A stretch of 64,000 nt of DNA, from positions 1-64,000 of the forward strand of contig JBAWAP010000434.1 in NCBI GenBank assembly GCA_049589355.1, written 5' to 3'. This document shows, in pieces, positions 32,465 to 40,688 of this stretch (positions within the stretch are counted from its first letter, which is position 1; every line of letters begins with the position of its first letter). A program made the position numbers and the translations under genes. The notes beneath the pieces are model-generated. The model saw nothing but the letters and a program-made list of their open reading frames with translations. It ran no database searches and was not told the origin of the DNA. Origin of the DNA: JBAWAP01 sp049589355 (GTDB lineage: Bacteria > Chloroflexota > Anaerolineae > VGOG01).

Positions 32465-33424
32465 CTACAACCTGCCCTCTGTCCCGAAGTATCGTTTCGA
32501 GAGAATGATCAAGCCTAGAGTAAGGAGAAGCGGTATTCCAATGAACGCTGCCAAATGCCAACCTTGAAATGGCAGTCCTTGTAAAGCCTCCATTTCCGTT
32601 GGCGCAAACTTCATCCTGGACAAGATGTCGGACAGACTAGACCTGCAAAGGGTTAGAATCGAGGAGGATGTGATCAAGCCGAAATAGATCACAGAACCCC
32701 ACCAGGCCCAGGTTCGTAACCTGAATGTGCCCCAGATGAGACAGGCCAAACAGACGATCAAGATGTCAAGTAGAAGAATCCCCTGAATGTCAACTAGCAA
32801 GACGCCAAAAAGCGGAAAGATGCCGTTGAAGAAGATGAGTATGTGCAGCACGATGATGTAGAACAAATACAGAGAACACAGTACCAGCACTGGTATCGGG
32901 AATCGCTCCACCCAATAGGTCTTCGGGTCTTTGGTCTCAAAGGTCAACCTGACGTTTCGGCTGCGGTAAAACCAAATGAGCAATCCTGGGGCGACCAGAT
33001 AGGACAACGCCAGGACGACGAGCATGATCAGGACAACCGCTAAAGACAGGTCTTTGGCAGTCACTGCCACAAATAAGAACGCGACGATCAAAGGCACACC
33101 GACCACAAGCCAGAATCCGAGCAAGGCCAAAGCGAGTGTTCTGGCCCAACGGCGTATTTTCAGGTGTCCGTAACCCAGAGGAATGAACACGATGGCGATA
33201 AGATAATAACCCACGATTTGACTGGCAATGTTGCCAAACATGAAAGAGCCGAATCCAAAGCCCTCATAGTGAAACCGGCCACCCTCAGAGAAGAGGTAGA
33301 AGCAATACATTTCAAGTGGCCCCAACAAAGCGGCAGCTATGCCAATGAGTAGTAGAAGACCTCCGATGACAGCAAGAATCGGACGGCGATCTCGATAAAC
33401 CGCATCGTTTATAGCTTCTTTCAT
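32465..33424 (-). CDS. Multi-spanning membrane protein, unknown
   Basis: 319 residues from the ATG at 33424. About seven to eight hydrophobic helices, e.g. PILAVIGGLLLLIGIAAALL, YYLIAIVFIPLGYG, LALALLGFWLVVGVPLIVA, LVLCSLYLFYIIVLHILIFF, LAAFIGIPLLLTLGLIIL. No signature motif recognised. Last gene of the PadR/HAAS cluster, 24 bp after the HAAS-permease gene, so probably part of that operon. Confidence 0.7.
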   Translation of the reverse strand: MKEAINDAVYRDRRPILAVIGGLLLLIGIAAALLGPLEMYCFYLFSEGGRFHYEGFGFGSFMFGNIASQIVGYYLIAIVFIPLGYGHLKIRRWARTLALALLGFWLVVGVPLIVAFLFVAVTAKDLSLAVVLIMLVVLALSYLVAPGLLIWFYRSRNVRLTFETKDPKTYWVERFPIPVLVLCSLYLFYIIVLHILIFFNGIFPLFGVLLVDIQGILLLDILIVCLACLIWGTFRLRTWAWWGSVIYFGLITSSSILTLCRSSLSDILSRMKFAPTEMEALQGLPFQGWHLAAFIGIPLLLTLGLIILSKRYFGTEGRL

Positions 33425-33447
33425 TGCTCTGGCTTCTTTCGTATTCG

Positions 33448-34452
33448 CTACGCTGCCCGCGGCCGCAGCCTTTGGGCCACCAGCCCAACCGCCGGGCCGA
33501 AAGCCAGTATTGCCAAGCCGACTGCCAGCAGGATCAAGGGCTGTCCGGTCTGGCCGTGGCTCAACCGCCATGGCCAGAAGACGCCGTACTCGATGCCCCA
33601 CATCGTCCCCAGGCAGAGGAGCCCACCAACGGCCAGCAACGCCGCCCGCCGTGCTGGCGGTCCGGTCACGAAGCCGTATATCAACCCGCCATAGATCAGA
33701 CCCAGCGGCCCAACCAGTAGCCCAACGTCCAGACGATTGATGGGAGGGTTTGAGGCCCAGGAGACCACCACCAGGCTGAGGATCATAGTCGTGCTCAGCC
33801 CGGCCAGTCCGCCCAGCAACGGCCCACGCCAGCCGACTGCCCCCAGCGCTGCCCCTAACAGCAACAACAGGGCCATCATGATCAGCACGTCAATCACCGG
33901 GGACACGAGGTACGGCAGGTCGTCAGCGGCAACCATTAGCGCAAACACGATGACCATGACCGCGGTTCCGACCCAGGTGTATCCCCAAAGCGGCAGCCGC
34001 CGCGCCACGGCGACCACGCCGCCGATCACCAAGATCAGCGCGGCCAGCACCAAGGCGCCGATGCAGACCATCATCCCTCCCGTAATGATGCCGGGGCTGT
34101 AATGGATGCGCGTCGGGCCGCCGATCACCAACCGGCTCAGGGGCGCTCTGAGCAGTAAGGAAATGGCGATGCTCAGACCGAGGAGCACCGGCGGCAATGC
34201 TGCCAGCAATGCGTCTCGCCTCGTCGCCCCGCCGTGCACCTGCTTTAACTCCCGGCCCACCTCGGCCGGATCACCCAATGCTTCCATCGCCTTTTCCATG
34301 CTTGCCTCCTCCGTAAGCCCATGCAGCATCAGCCAGCGGGCCTTATCTTCAAAGTGACCACTGATCTCAGCCACGATCTCCTGCCGCCGGGCCTCTTCGA
34401 GCCGGCCCAGCGCGGCCTCCATGGTCATTAGATAGCTATGGCTCAAATCCAT
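33448..34452 (-). CDS. HAAS-domain membrane protein
   Basis: 334 residues from the ATG at 34452. Residues 1-70 form a HAAS (DUF1700-like) signalling helix domain: YLMTMEAALGRLEEARRQEI, EISGHFEDKARWLML, EKAMEALGDPAEVGRELKQV. Then about seven membrane helices. HAAS proteins are commonly encoded with PadR regulators, as here, but their activity is not established. Overlaps the HEAT-repeat gene by 10 bp. Confidence 0.8.
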   Translation of the reverse strand: MDLSHSYLMTMEAALGRLEEARRQEIVAEISGHFEDKARWLMLHGLTEEASMEKAMEALGDPAEVGRELKQVHGGATRRDALLAALPPVLLGLSIAISLLLRAPLSRLVIGGPTRIHYSPGIITGGMMVCIGALVLAALILVIGGVVAVARRLPLWGYTWVGTAVMVIVFALMVAADDLPYLVSPVIDVLIMMALLLLLGAALGAVGWRGPLLGGLAGLSTTMILSLVVVSWASNPPINRLDVGLLVGPLGLIYGGLIYGFVTGPPARRAALLAVGGLLCLGTMWGIEYGVFWPWRLSHGQTGQPLILLAVGLAILAFGPAVGLVAQRLRPRAA

Positions 34453-34868
34453 CTCCAAACCCACCTGGCAATGTTCAGACCGCTACAAAGTCTTATTGCT
34501 TTTTCGACGCTGTATTGACACATGCAGGTACTTACATTGCATGGACTCGGACATAGCTTCTCCGTACGTAGCAGCTTTTCAAGAGATGGTAAGGCTTGTT
34601 TATCTCCAATCTCCCCCAAAGCCCATATTGCCTGGTTTCTCTCTTCAAAGGTATGTCGATCTGAATTTGCATGTGCAATCAACGCTTCGACACAATCGCC
34701 TCCGAATTCCTGACGAGCCTCGCGGCAAGCAGCTCTGACGTCGGAACTGATCCAGTGCATTGTCAGCCATAGGACAAAAGCTCCGATTACAACGATGGCT
34801 ATCAAACTGTATAGAATGACCCTTCTCCATTCAACACCACGTCTCTGAGAACCTTCCCTTTTCTGCAT
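34443..34868 (-). CDS. Membrane-anchored HEAT-repeat protein
   Basis: 141 residues from the ATG at 34868. An N-terminal membrane helix (VILYSLIAIVVIGAFVLWLT) is followed by a HEAT-type repeat: ERNQAIWALGEIGDKQALPS, LEKLLRT. The tail is Cys-rich (KLCPSPCNVSTCMCQ). The short length suggests a single protein-binding repeat facing outside or inside the cell. Role unknown. It lies in the PadR-controlled cluster. Confidence 0.7.
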   Translation of the reverse strand: MQKREGSQRRGVEWRRVILYSLIAIVVIGAFVLWLTMHWISSDVRAACREARQEFGGDCVEALIAHANSDRHTFEERNQAIWALGEIGDKQALPSLEKLLRTEKLCPSPCNVSTCMCQYSVEKAIRLCSGLNIARWVWRWI

Positions 34869-34933
34869 GATCTGCCTCCTTGTCGTTTTGAAGTGAGCGC
34901 CTTCCCAATCCACCAGTTTCCCAATCTACCAAT

Positions 34934-35719
34934 TTACCAGCCTGGCTGCGGCGGTGGGCCAGCGTCTTCGGGGATGGGCGGACCATCAGGTAGGTTGTGC
35001 AGGTAATCGCAGGAGACGAATTTCACGTCTTCCCAAACGTACCCCTCGGCCTCAAAGGTAAGAATGTCCTTGATCCAGCGTTTCTGACCATCCTCCAGGG
35101 CGTAGATGTGAGGGCTGCCCTCACACTTAAGGAGCACGTGGATGGGGCGGCCTTTCTCGAATTTCTCCAGGAAGCTGTCATCAACAACGTGCACCTGATC
35201 CCAGCGGTAACCGAAAAACTCAAAAGCATCCAGGCTGCTAATCCACCGTAGCTTGTTGTCCTCCAGGACGAATATATCCGAGCCGCTGCCCTTGAGCACC
35301 AGACCGTCGCGGATGACCAGGGCAGCGGTGTCGGGCATGATGCGGGCCAGGCTGGTGCCGTAGCGGGTGATGGGAACGTTAATCACCACCACCAGCACCA
35401 CCAGGACGAGCAGCAGACGGCCCAGAGTACGGCCCAGGTTGATGCTGGGCAGAGGCGGCGGGGGTACCCAGTCCTCCTCGCCGGCCCAAGGGTCCCCGGT
35501 CGGCTTGGCAGCGGCAATGGGCTCCGGCGCCGAGGGCTCCACCGTTGGCTGCGGGGCCGGGGAAGGCGGCGTCACTTGATCCAGACCGGGCTCCTCTTGA
35601 GCCTGACGGACGGCCTGCCGCTCCAGTAAAGCCTCCAACAGCAGGTCCAGAATTTGCTCTGTGGCGGAAGGCTCCGTGTTCGCTGATTCGCTGATTCGCT
35701 GATTCACTGATTCCCTCAT
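34934..35719 (-). CDS. Membrane protein with repeats of the 'LEDNKLRWI...FGYRWDQV' type
   Basis: 261 residues, GGAGG 6 nt before the ATG. A Pro-rich cytoplasmic N-terminal part, one membrane helix (LGRLLLVLVVLVVVINVPIT), then at least two related extracytoplasmic repeats: SDIFVLEDNKLRWISSLDAF...YRWDQVHVV and HIYALEDGQKRWIKDILTF...YVWEDVKFV. Such repeats occur in cell-surface proteins, function unclear. The first residues (NQRISESANTE) are encoded by four CGCTGATT octamers at 35681-35712, and a second region (RQAVRQAQEEPGLD) also looks repeat-derived. Confidence 0.75.
   Translation of the reverse strand: MRESVNQRISESANTEPSATEQILDLLLEALLERQAVRQAQEEPGLDQVTPPSPAPQPTVEPSAPEPIAAAKPTGDPWAGEEDWVPPPPLPSINLGRTLGRLLLVLVVLVVVINVPITRYGTSLARIMPDTAALVIRDGLVLKGSGSDIFVLEDNKLRWISSLDAFEFFGYRWDQVHVVDDSFLEKFEKGRPIHVLLKCEGSPHIYALEDGQKRWIKDILTFEAEGYVWEDVKFVSCDYLHNLPDGPPIPEDAGPPPQPGW
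35681..35712. repeat. Four tandem CGCTGATT octamers at the start of a gene
   Basis: CGCTGATT three times and CACTGATT once, immediately downstream of the ATG of the minus-strand gene, in frame. Exactly 32 bases. Confidence 0.85.
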
Positions 35720-35729
35720 GAACTGCCTC

Positions 35730-36419
35730 CTATTTCACCACCACGAAGCCCAAAATCTCACCGATGCTGACCAGGATGTTGGCGTAGAAGTTGCCGCCGA
35801 GCTGACGGAATAGCTCGAACTTCATGCTGGGGGCACCGATGAAAGGTCGCAGCGTCCAGGCCATCTGACTGCCCACAAAGGCGTAGACCAGGATCCAGAG
35901 ACGGAGCACCCAGCGGCGGGCGCTGTTCCCTTCCTTGCCTGAGGCCGAGACTACCCGCATCCCCTGGCTGAGGAAGACCACTCCCATGCTGCCAGCGATG
36001 GTGAAGACGGCTACGTTCAGCAGCTTGAAGAACTGGTAATGACTGGTGGTCAGCAGGAAGAAGAGGGTGATGGGGGCAAAGCTGAGCAACAATACCGCTG
36101 TGACGGTGATGGCCGTCAGGATGAGAGCGATGTTTTGGGTCAGGCTCTGGTTGGAGCCGAAGAGGACGTTGAAGAAATACAGGGTAGGGGAGCAGACGAT
36201 GAGAGTGGCCAGGAAGAGGAGAGGCAGCTTGGCGGCAGAGCTGAGGGTCTGCCACAGGCTGTGGGTGGAGCCCATCACCGCCCCGTAGAGGGCCAGGAAG
36301 GCGATGCTGGACACCAGCATGGCCCGCATTTTTTCCGGCAGGCCGATGCCCTCGCGTATCTCGTTGAAAAAGTGATGCCGGTTGCGAAGGATGGTTTCAA
36401 TGATAGCCAGGTCTTTCAT
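35730..36419 (-). CDS. Six-helix membrane protein, unknown
   Basis: 229 residues from the ATG at 36419 (GGAGGTATCCA). A short cytoplasmic N-terminus (MKDLAIIETILRNRHHFFNE, IREGIGLPEK) precedes about six helices (AFLALYGAVMGS, LPLLFLATLIVCSPTLYFFN, LTAITVTAVLLLSFAPITLF, and others). Resembles a group of Yip1-like membrane proteins of unknown role. Between the HAAS and surface-repeat genes in the PadR cluster. Confidence 0.65.
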   Translation of the reverse strand: MKDLAIIETILRNRHHFFNEIREGIGLPEKMRAMLVSSIAFLALYGAVMGSTHSLWQTLSSAAKLPLLFLATLIVCSPTLYFFNVLFGSNQSLTQNIALILTAITVTAVLLLSFAPITLFFLLTTSHYQFFKLLNVAVFTIAGSMGVVFLSQGMRVVSASGKEGNSARRWVLRLWILVYAFVGSQMAWTLRPFIGAPSMKFELFRQLGGNFYANILVSIGEILGFVVVK

Positions 36420-36439
36420 TGGATACCTCCGAAATGTTA

Positions 36440-36925
36440 CTACCAGCGTAGGGCAGGCCAGGTGGAGAAGACCACAGTGATGGCCCAGAAGAAAACCCAG
36501 GTCATCAGGGCATAGCGCCAACGGCCAAATCTGAGCAAGGGCACTAGAAGAGCCGTGGCTGCTATCACCCAGAAAGTCGGGCGGGTGAGCAACTGCGGCC
36601 AGCCCAGGGCGGTGCCGTCAGGGGCGAAGACCAGCCAACGCAGCACCAGGGCACACACCACCGGCAGCCCGGCGGCGATGACGGCATCGGCGGTGCCCCA
36701 GCCGATGTGAACTTGTTGTAATTCAACACCCACTTCTTCCAGGCCAAAACGGGCTGCTGCCTCCGCCAGCGCAGCCTGTTCGTCTAGTCCCCGTGCCCGG
36801 GCCGCTGCCACCGCCTCCTCCAGGTGGGAGTTGATCTCCTCCAACACCTCGTGTTCGGTCTCGCTATCCAGGTCCATCTGGGCCCGAATGTGGGCCAATA
36901 CTTGCTCTATCCCCGCAGCGCTCAT
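36440..36925 (-). CDS. HAAS-domain membrane protein, short
   Basis: 161 residues. N-terminal HAAS domain: IEQVLAHIRAQMDLDSETEH, EVLEEINSHLEEAVAAARA, ALAEAAARFGLEEVGVELQQ. Three hydrophobic segments follow (VVCALVLRWLVFA, FWVIAATALLVPLL, ALMTWVFFWAITVVF). It is 9 bp downstream of padR, the usual PadR-HAAS pairing; the PadR protein is likely to regulate it. Confidence 0.8.
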   Translation of the reverse strand: MSAAGIEQVLAHIRAQMDLDSETEHEVLEEINSHLEEAVAAARARGLDEQAALAEAAARFGLEEVGVELQQVHIGWGTADAVIAAGLPVVCALVLRWLVFAPDGTALGWPQLLTRPTFWVIAATALLVPLLRFGRWRYALMTWVFFWAITVVFSTWPALRW

Positions 36926-36933
36926 GTTCCCCC

Positions 36934-37293
36934 CTAGCCAGGCATAGATTCAGGCTCGACATGGCCATGCCCCCTGATCATTCCCATCAGCTTCTCAGTG
37001 AACGTCGTCCATTCCGCCGCCGACTTAGCCAGCACTTTGCGGCCTTCCTCGGTGATGAAATAGTATTTACGCTGCCTCGAGCCCTCCACTCTTCGCCACT
37101 CGCTCCTGAGCAAGCCATCTTGCTCCATGCGGTGTAGAGCAGGATAGAGGAGGCCCTCTTTCATGTCGAAGTAGCCCTCGCTGCGCCGCTGCAGTTCCTG
37201 CGTGATCTGATAACCATACATGGGCTCTCCGCTTAGCAAAGACAGGATCAGAGTGCTGGTGCTTCCTTTTCGAATCTGATCATAAAGACCCAC
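36934..37293 (-). CDS. PadR-family transcriptional regulator
   Basis: 119 residues. Winged helix typical of PadR: TLILSLLSGEPMYGYQITQE, EGYFDMKEGLLYPALHRMEQ, DGLLRSEWR, RQRKYYFITEEGRKVLA, with a C-terminal dimerisation helix. PadR proteins act as repressors of membrane-protein genes in response to envelope stress or drugs. Its own promoter carries a perfect palindrome just downstream of the -10, which suggests autoregulation of the cluster padR to 32465. Confidence 0.9.
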   Translation of the reverse strand: MGLYDQIRKGSTSTLILSLLSGEPMYGYQITQELQRRSEGYFDMKEGLLYPALHRMEQDGLLRSEWRRVEGSRQRKYYFITEEGRKVLAKSAAEWTTFTEKLMGMIRGHGHVEPESMPG

Positions 37294-37325
37294 AATTCAC
37301 CTCCTCCCAGTTATACCTAATGTTA

Positions 37326-37363
37326 TTATGCATAAGTATATCATAACTCTACTACTTTGTCAA
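37326..37363 (-). promoter_or_regulatory. padR promoter with candidate operator
   Basis: TTGACA (37358-37363), 17 bp, TATACT (37335-37340). The palindrome TTATGCATAA (37326-37335) abuts the -10 and lies within a wider GTTAT...ATAAC dyad; a good place for PadR binding. Confidence 0.7.
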
Positions 37364-37399
37364 GGGCTTGAAGCTTAAAATTTCTCCGGTAAGCGAAGA

Positions 37400-37424
37400 G
37401 GATGCCTTCGTTACGATGGCATCC
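37400..37424. other. Stem-loop after ecfT
   Basis: GGATGCC (37400-37406) and GGCATCC (37418-37424) form a 7-bp stem. No T-run follows on the minus strand, so a rho-independent terminator is uncertain. Confidence 0.4.
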
Positions 37425-37465
37425 CCGTTGCGTGTCTGCGTTCTTGTGTAGGATTTAGCTCCCCG

Positions 37466-38263
37466 CTACCAGAGGTGGATCCCAAGACTGGGTCGGAATC
37501 TGATGATCAGGAAGGCGATAAGTGAGACGGCGAAAAGGGGCAAGCAGACCTTGTCCGCCGGGCCGAGTCTCAACTCCCTCAGATACGTCCGCCTGGTTCC
37601 TGACTGGAATCCTCGCGCGGCGAGAGCCATGGAGAGGCTGTCGGCCAAGCGCAGGGCCGTGACGATGACGGCCACCAAGATTGGCAGATACGACTTGATA
37701 CGCCGGACGAAGTTTCCTTCGCCAATTACCCACCCTCGTGCTTGCTGGGCCTCGCTCACGGTGGCGTATATCCCGTAGAGGGTCGGCAGGTAGCGCAGAG
37801 CAATGGCTAAGGTCAATCCCCATTCGTAGGGCAATCCCAGCTTCACCAGGCCCCGTACCAAACGAGCCTGATCGGTGGAGAAGAGCAAAACCAGGAAGGC
37901 GAAGGCTAATGCATCTACTCGCAGGGCCGTGCTCAGACCCTGCAACAGGCTCTGAGTTGTGATTCTAACCCGCCACACTTGCAAAAGAACCTCGTCCCCT
38001 TGGGGGTAAAAAATGGGCCATAGGAAGAGAATAAGAAAAGTAATGGGCCACATTCTCTGCCAGGCCCAGCGTAGACGACTTGCCGGGACTTTGCCAGACC
38101 AAAGAATACCGTGGATTCCCAATAAAAAGGTGGCTGAGATAAGGGGGTGGCTGAAATTCAGCAGCACGATGCTGCTCAGGACCACAAAAGCGAGCTTAGT
38201 CCGCGGGTCTAGCCGATGCAGCCAGGAGGGACGGTCTATGTATAAATCGAAGACGAAGCTCAT
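37466..38263 (-). CDS. ecfT: ECF transporter transmembrane subunit EcfT
   Basis: 265 residues, membrane protein with N-terminal helices and two cytoplasmic coupling motifs: AQQARGWVIG and ALAARGFQSG (Ala-Arg-Gly motifs that contact the ATPases), plus HRLDPRTKLAFVVL near the N-terminus. Forms the energy-coupling module with the ATPase fusion encoded 4 bp upstream and the S subunit. Complete module in one operon suggests a dedicated (group I) transporter. Confidence 0.9.
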   Translation of the reverse strand: MSFVFDLYIDRPSWLHRLDPRTKLAFVVLSSIVLLNFSHPLISATFLLGIHGILWSGKVPASRLRWAWQRMWPITFLILFLWPIFYPQGDEVLLQVWRVRITTQSLLQGLSTALRVDALAFAFLVLLFSTDQARLVRGLVKLGLPYEWGLTLAIALRYLPTLYGIYATVSEAQQARGWVIGEGNFVRRIKSYLPILVAVIVTALRLADSLSMALAARGFQSGTRRTYLRELRLGPADKVCLPLFAVSLIAFLIIRFRPSLGIHLW

Positions 38264-38266
38264 CTC

Positions 38267-40084
38267 TCATCCCCCCTGGCCAAGCTGGCGTAATGCCGTG
38301 TACTCCTGGTAAAACTCTTCTAGTGTCAAGCTGCCACCTCTCAGGCCATAGGGCTGCATCCGTCGAGCCAGTGCGGTGATGGGAGGCAGGGTCAGGAAGG
38401 CTTGCCGCAGGATTGCCTCCTGCTGAAACAACTGCCTGGTGGGTCCGTGGGCCAAAATCCGCCCCTCGTCCAGAACCAGGACTTTGCGAGCGAACTCGGC
38501 CACTAGCTTCATGTCGTGGGTGACCAGGATGATAGTGTGGCCTTGGCTGTTGAGGTTAGTTACCTCTTCCATCAAGGTGCAGGTGCCGCGCCAATCCAGG
38601 CCCACTGTCGGCTCATCCAACACCAGGATCTGGGGGCGCATAGCCCAGACCGCCGCCAGGGTTACCTGCCGCCTTAAGCCATATCCAAGGATAGCTGGAG
38701 GGGTTTCAGCTTGGTCTCCGAGCTCAAAGAGAGCCAAGGCCTCAGTTGTGCGGTCTGCCACCTCACCTTCCGAGAAACCTAAATTGCGAGGGCCAAAAGC
38801 TACCTCTTCCCAGACCGTGGGAGCGAAGATCTGATGATCGGGATTCTGGAAGAGGTAACCGACTTTCCGTGCCAACTGCCCCACGCTCTGATCCGCTGTG
38901 TCCTGACCCAAGACGAGGACTCGTCCACGGGCGGGACGCAGCAGGCCATTGAAGTGTTTGACCAAAGTGGTCTTGCCGGAACCGTTCTGGCCGACCACGG
39001 CCAGGAACTCACTGGCCTCGACGCTGAGATTTACCCCCGCCAGGGCCAAGGGCCCATCGTCATAGCGGTACCATAGATCCTCCACTTCGATGGCTGGCGA
39101 GTGGTCAACTGGAGTTTGGACAAGGTGAGAGAAACCAGGTTTTTCGCCCAAGAGTGCTTCTCGGGCTATTGAAGATGCCGGCAATCGCGCACATTTGTGA
39201 TGCAAAGGTTTCAAAAACCTGGTTTCTGGCAGCTCGTCCGCCAGTGCAGAACAAGCTTCGTCCTCGGTGATGAAGTGAAAGGATGTCCCCTGTCGTCGGT
39301 TGAAGAGGTGAGCCAACTCGCTCATTTGGGTGACAGCCAGGCCCCAGCCGTGTAACGACTCTACCTGGGAGAATACCTGGCGGGGCGATCCTTCGAGCAC
39401 CAGGTGCCCTCCTTCCATGACCACCACTCGGTCGGCCCAGGCCATCACTGCCTCCGCATCCTGCTCCACCATGACGACAGTGGCCTCTTCTTCTCTTTTT
39501 AGCTCCTCAACCACAGAGAGCACCTCATGTCGGCCCAGGGGGTCCAGCCCAGTTACCGGTTCATCCAACACCAGCACCTGGGGACGCATGGCCAGCACCG
39601 TGGCAATGGCCAGTCGTTTTTTCTGGCCACCCGACAACTGAAGCGGGGAGCGTTTGCGCAGTCCTGGCAACCTGACCACCTCCAAAGCCCAGGCGATGCG
39701 CTCCTCCATCTCAGATGGTGACAGCCCCAAGCTTTCCAGGCCGAAGGCCACCTCGTCCTCGACGGTCATGTTGAAGAGCTGGCTCTCGGGATCCTGGAAT
39801 ACGAGCCCTACTTGGCGGCTCATCTGGCCGGGGCCATGCTCTCTGGTGTCCATCCCGGCCACCACGACCCTCCCCTCGAGGGTGCCTCCCCTGAGGTGGG
39901 GCAAGATGCCGTTGAGGGTCAGGCAGAGGGTGGTCTTGCCCGCCCCGGTGGGCCCCATGAGGGCCAGGAACTCGCCTCTCCGCACTCGCAAATCAACCCC
40001 CTTGAGCACAGGAAGCGGTTCTCCTCCCGGCGTCAAGGGGGGATAAGCATAGTGGAGGTCCTCCACGATTACGATGTCATCCAC
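38267..40084 (-). CDS. ecfA: Fused ECF transporter ATPase (EcfA-EcfA')
   Basis: 605 residues, two ABC ATPase domains in one chain. Domain 1 (1-270): MGPTGAGKTTL, LQLSGGQKKRLAIA, VLVLDEPVTGLDP. Domain 2 (about 330-560): VVGQNGSGKTTLVKHF, VLVLDEPTVGLDW in ILVLDEPT form, but the signature is LGYGLRRQVTLA, not LSGGQ. A linker (PETRFLKPLHHKCARLP ... GEKPGFSHLV) coincides with a 98-bp inverted-repeat element (39130-39227). Energises substrate uptake with EcfT and the S component. Start GTG at 40084, following GGAGGAAG. Confidence 0.92.
   Translation of the reverse strand: MDDIVIVEDLHYAYPPLTPGGEPLPVLKGVDLRVRRGEFLALMGPTGAGKTTLCLTLNGILPHLRGGTLEGRVVVAGMDTREHGPGQMSRQVGLVFQDPESQLFNMTVEDEVAFGLESLGLSPSEMEERIAWALEVVRLPGLRKRSPLQLSGGQKKRLAIATVLAMRPQVLVLDEPVTGLDPLGRHEVLSVVEELKREEEATVVMVEQDAEAVMAWADRVVVMEGGHLVLEGSPRQVFSQVESLHGWGLAVTQMSELAHLFNRRQGTSFHFITEDEACSALADELPETRFLKPLHHKCARLPASSIAREALLGEKPGFSHLVQTPVDHSPAIEVEDLWYRYDDGPLALAGVNLSVEASEFLAVVGQNGSGKTTLVKHFNGLLRPARGRVLVLGQDTADQSVGQLARKVGYLFQNPDHQIFAPTVWEEVAFGPRNLGFSEGEVADRTTEALALFELGDQAETPPAILGYGLRRQVTLAAVWAMRPQILVLDEPTVGLDWRGTCTLMEEVTNLNSQGHTIILVTHDMKLVAEFARKVLVLDEGRILAHGPTRQLFQQEAILRQAFLTLPPITALARRMQPYGLRGGSLTLEEFYQEYTALRQLGQGG
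39130..39227. repeat. 98-bp element with perfect 15-bp terminal inverted repeats inside ecfA
   Basis: AGAAACCAGGTTTTT (39130-39144) and AAAAACCTGGTTTCT (39213-39227) flank 68 bp. In frame in the linker between the two ATPase domains. The size equals that of a second inverted-repeat unit at 54864-54961. Confidence 0.75.
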
Positions 40085-40090
40085 TGGAGT

Positions 40091-40618
40091 CTATTGCTTC
40101 CTCCAAGAGCCCATTTGAGTGATGGGGGGATAGGCTCTGCGCACCAAGAGAAACAAAGGGACACCTCCGATGATGCCAAACAGCCCTTGTAGGCCATTCC
40201 AAGGCAACTCGAAGAGAGCCGCTCCTACTCCCATTAGGATACTTTGGACTACGAAGTAGCCGCCTGCTACGATGAGCTGGCCAATAACTGCCGCTATGAC
40301 CATGATGGGCCATGGTTTACGCCAACCGAGATAGCCAACGACCAGCCCCTGCAAGCCGTGGATGATGAGGGTAGGCACGATGTAGAGCGGGAAACCTATG
40401 GCATCGGCTATGGCCATCCCTACACCAGAGGCCACCATGCCAACCCAAGGGCCAAAGGCCAAGGCAGTGAAGTTGGCTGCTGTGTCGCCCAAGTGAATAT
40501 AGCCCTGGGTGGGCGGGATGTACAGAATCCTCCCCCACATGGTCAAGACGCAGACCACCGCCATCATGATGGCCGTCACAGCTATCGTCCTAGCATCAAT
40601 TCCTCCCTTAGTCGTCAT
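40091..40618 (-). CDS. ECF transporter substrate-binding (S) component
   Basis: 175 residues, about six membrane helices. IPPTQGYIHLGDTAANFTAL, then GPWVGMVASGVGMAIADAIG and LIIHGLQGLVVGYLGWRKPW, are the conserved parts of DUF1393/PF07155-type S components. Family members import vitamins or precursors (riboflavin, HMP, or unknown); the substrate here cannot be told. No riboswitch was recognised upstream; only a 70-bp gap with the rsmE terminator. 6 bp upstream of the ATPase gene. Confidence 0.88.
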   Translation of the reverse strand: MTTKGGIDARTIAVTAIMMAVVCVLTMWGRILYIPPTQGYIHLGDTAANFTALAFGPWVGMVASGVGMAIADAIGFPLYIVPTLIIHGLQGLVVGYLGWRKPWPIMVIAAVIGQLIVAGGYFVVQSILMGVGAALFELPWNGLQGLFGIIGGVPLFLLVRRAYPPITQMGSWRKQ

Positions 40619-40661
40619 TGGATCATCTCCCTTCCTTTAAAAGAGTCAAAAGAGTCAAAAG

Positions 40662-40685
40662 GCCCACCTTGGCGATGAGGTGGGC
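40662..40685 (-). terminator. Terminator after rsmE
   Basis: Stem GCCCACCT (40678-40685 on the complementary strand) with AGGTGGGC (40662-40669), 8-nt loop, followed on the minus strand by CTTTTGACTCTTTT. The trailing sequence is a 9-mer AAAAGAGTC repeat (about 40639-40660). Confidence 0.75.
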
Positions 40686-40688
40686 TTA

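Noticed and set aside
40619..40688. Possible riboswitch upstream of the ECF S component
   Set aside because: The 70-bp gap is taken up by the rsmE terminator hairpin and a short 9-mer repeat; no room for a known vitamin riboswitch.
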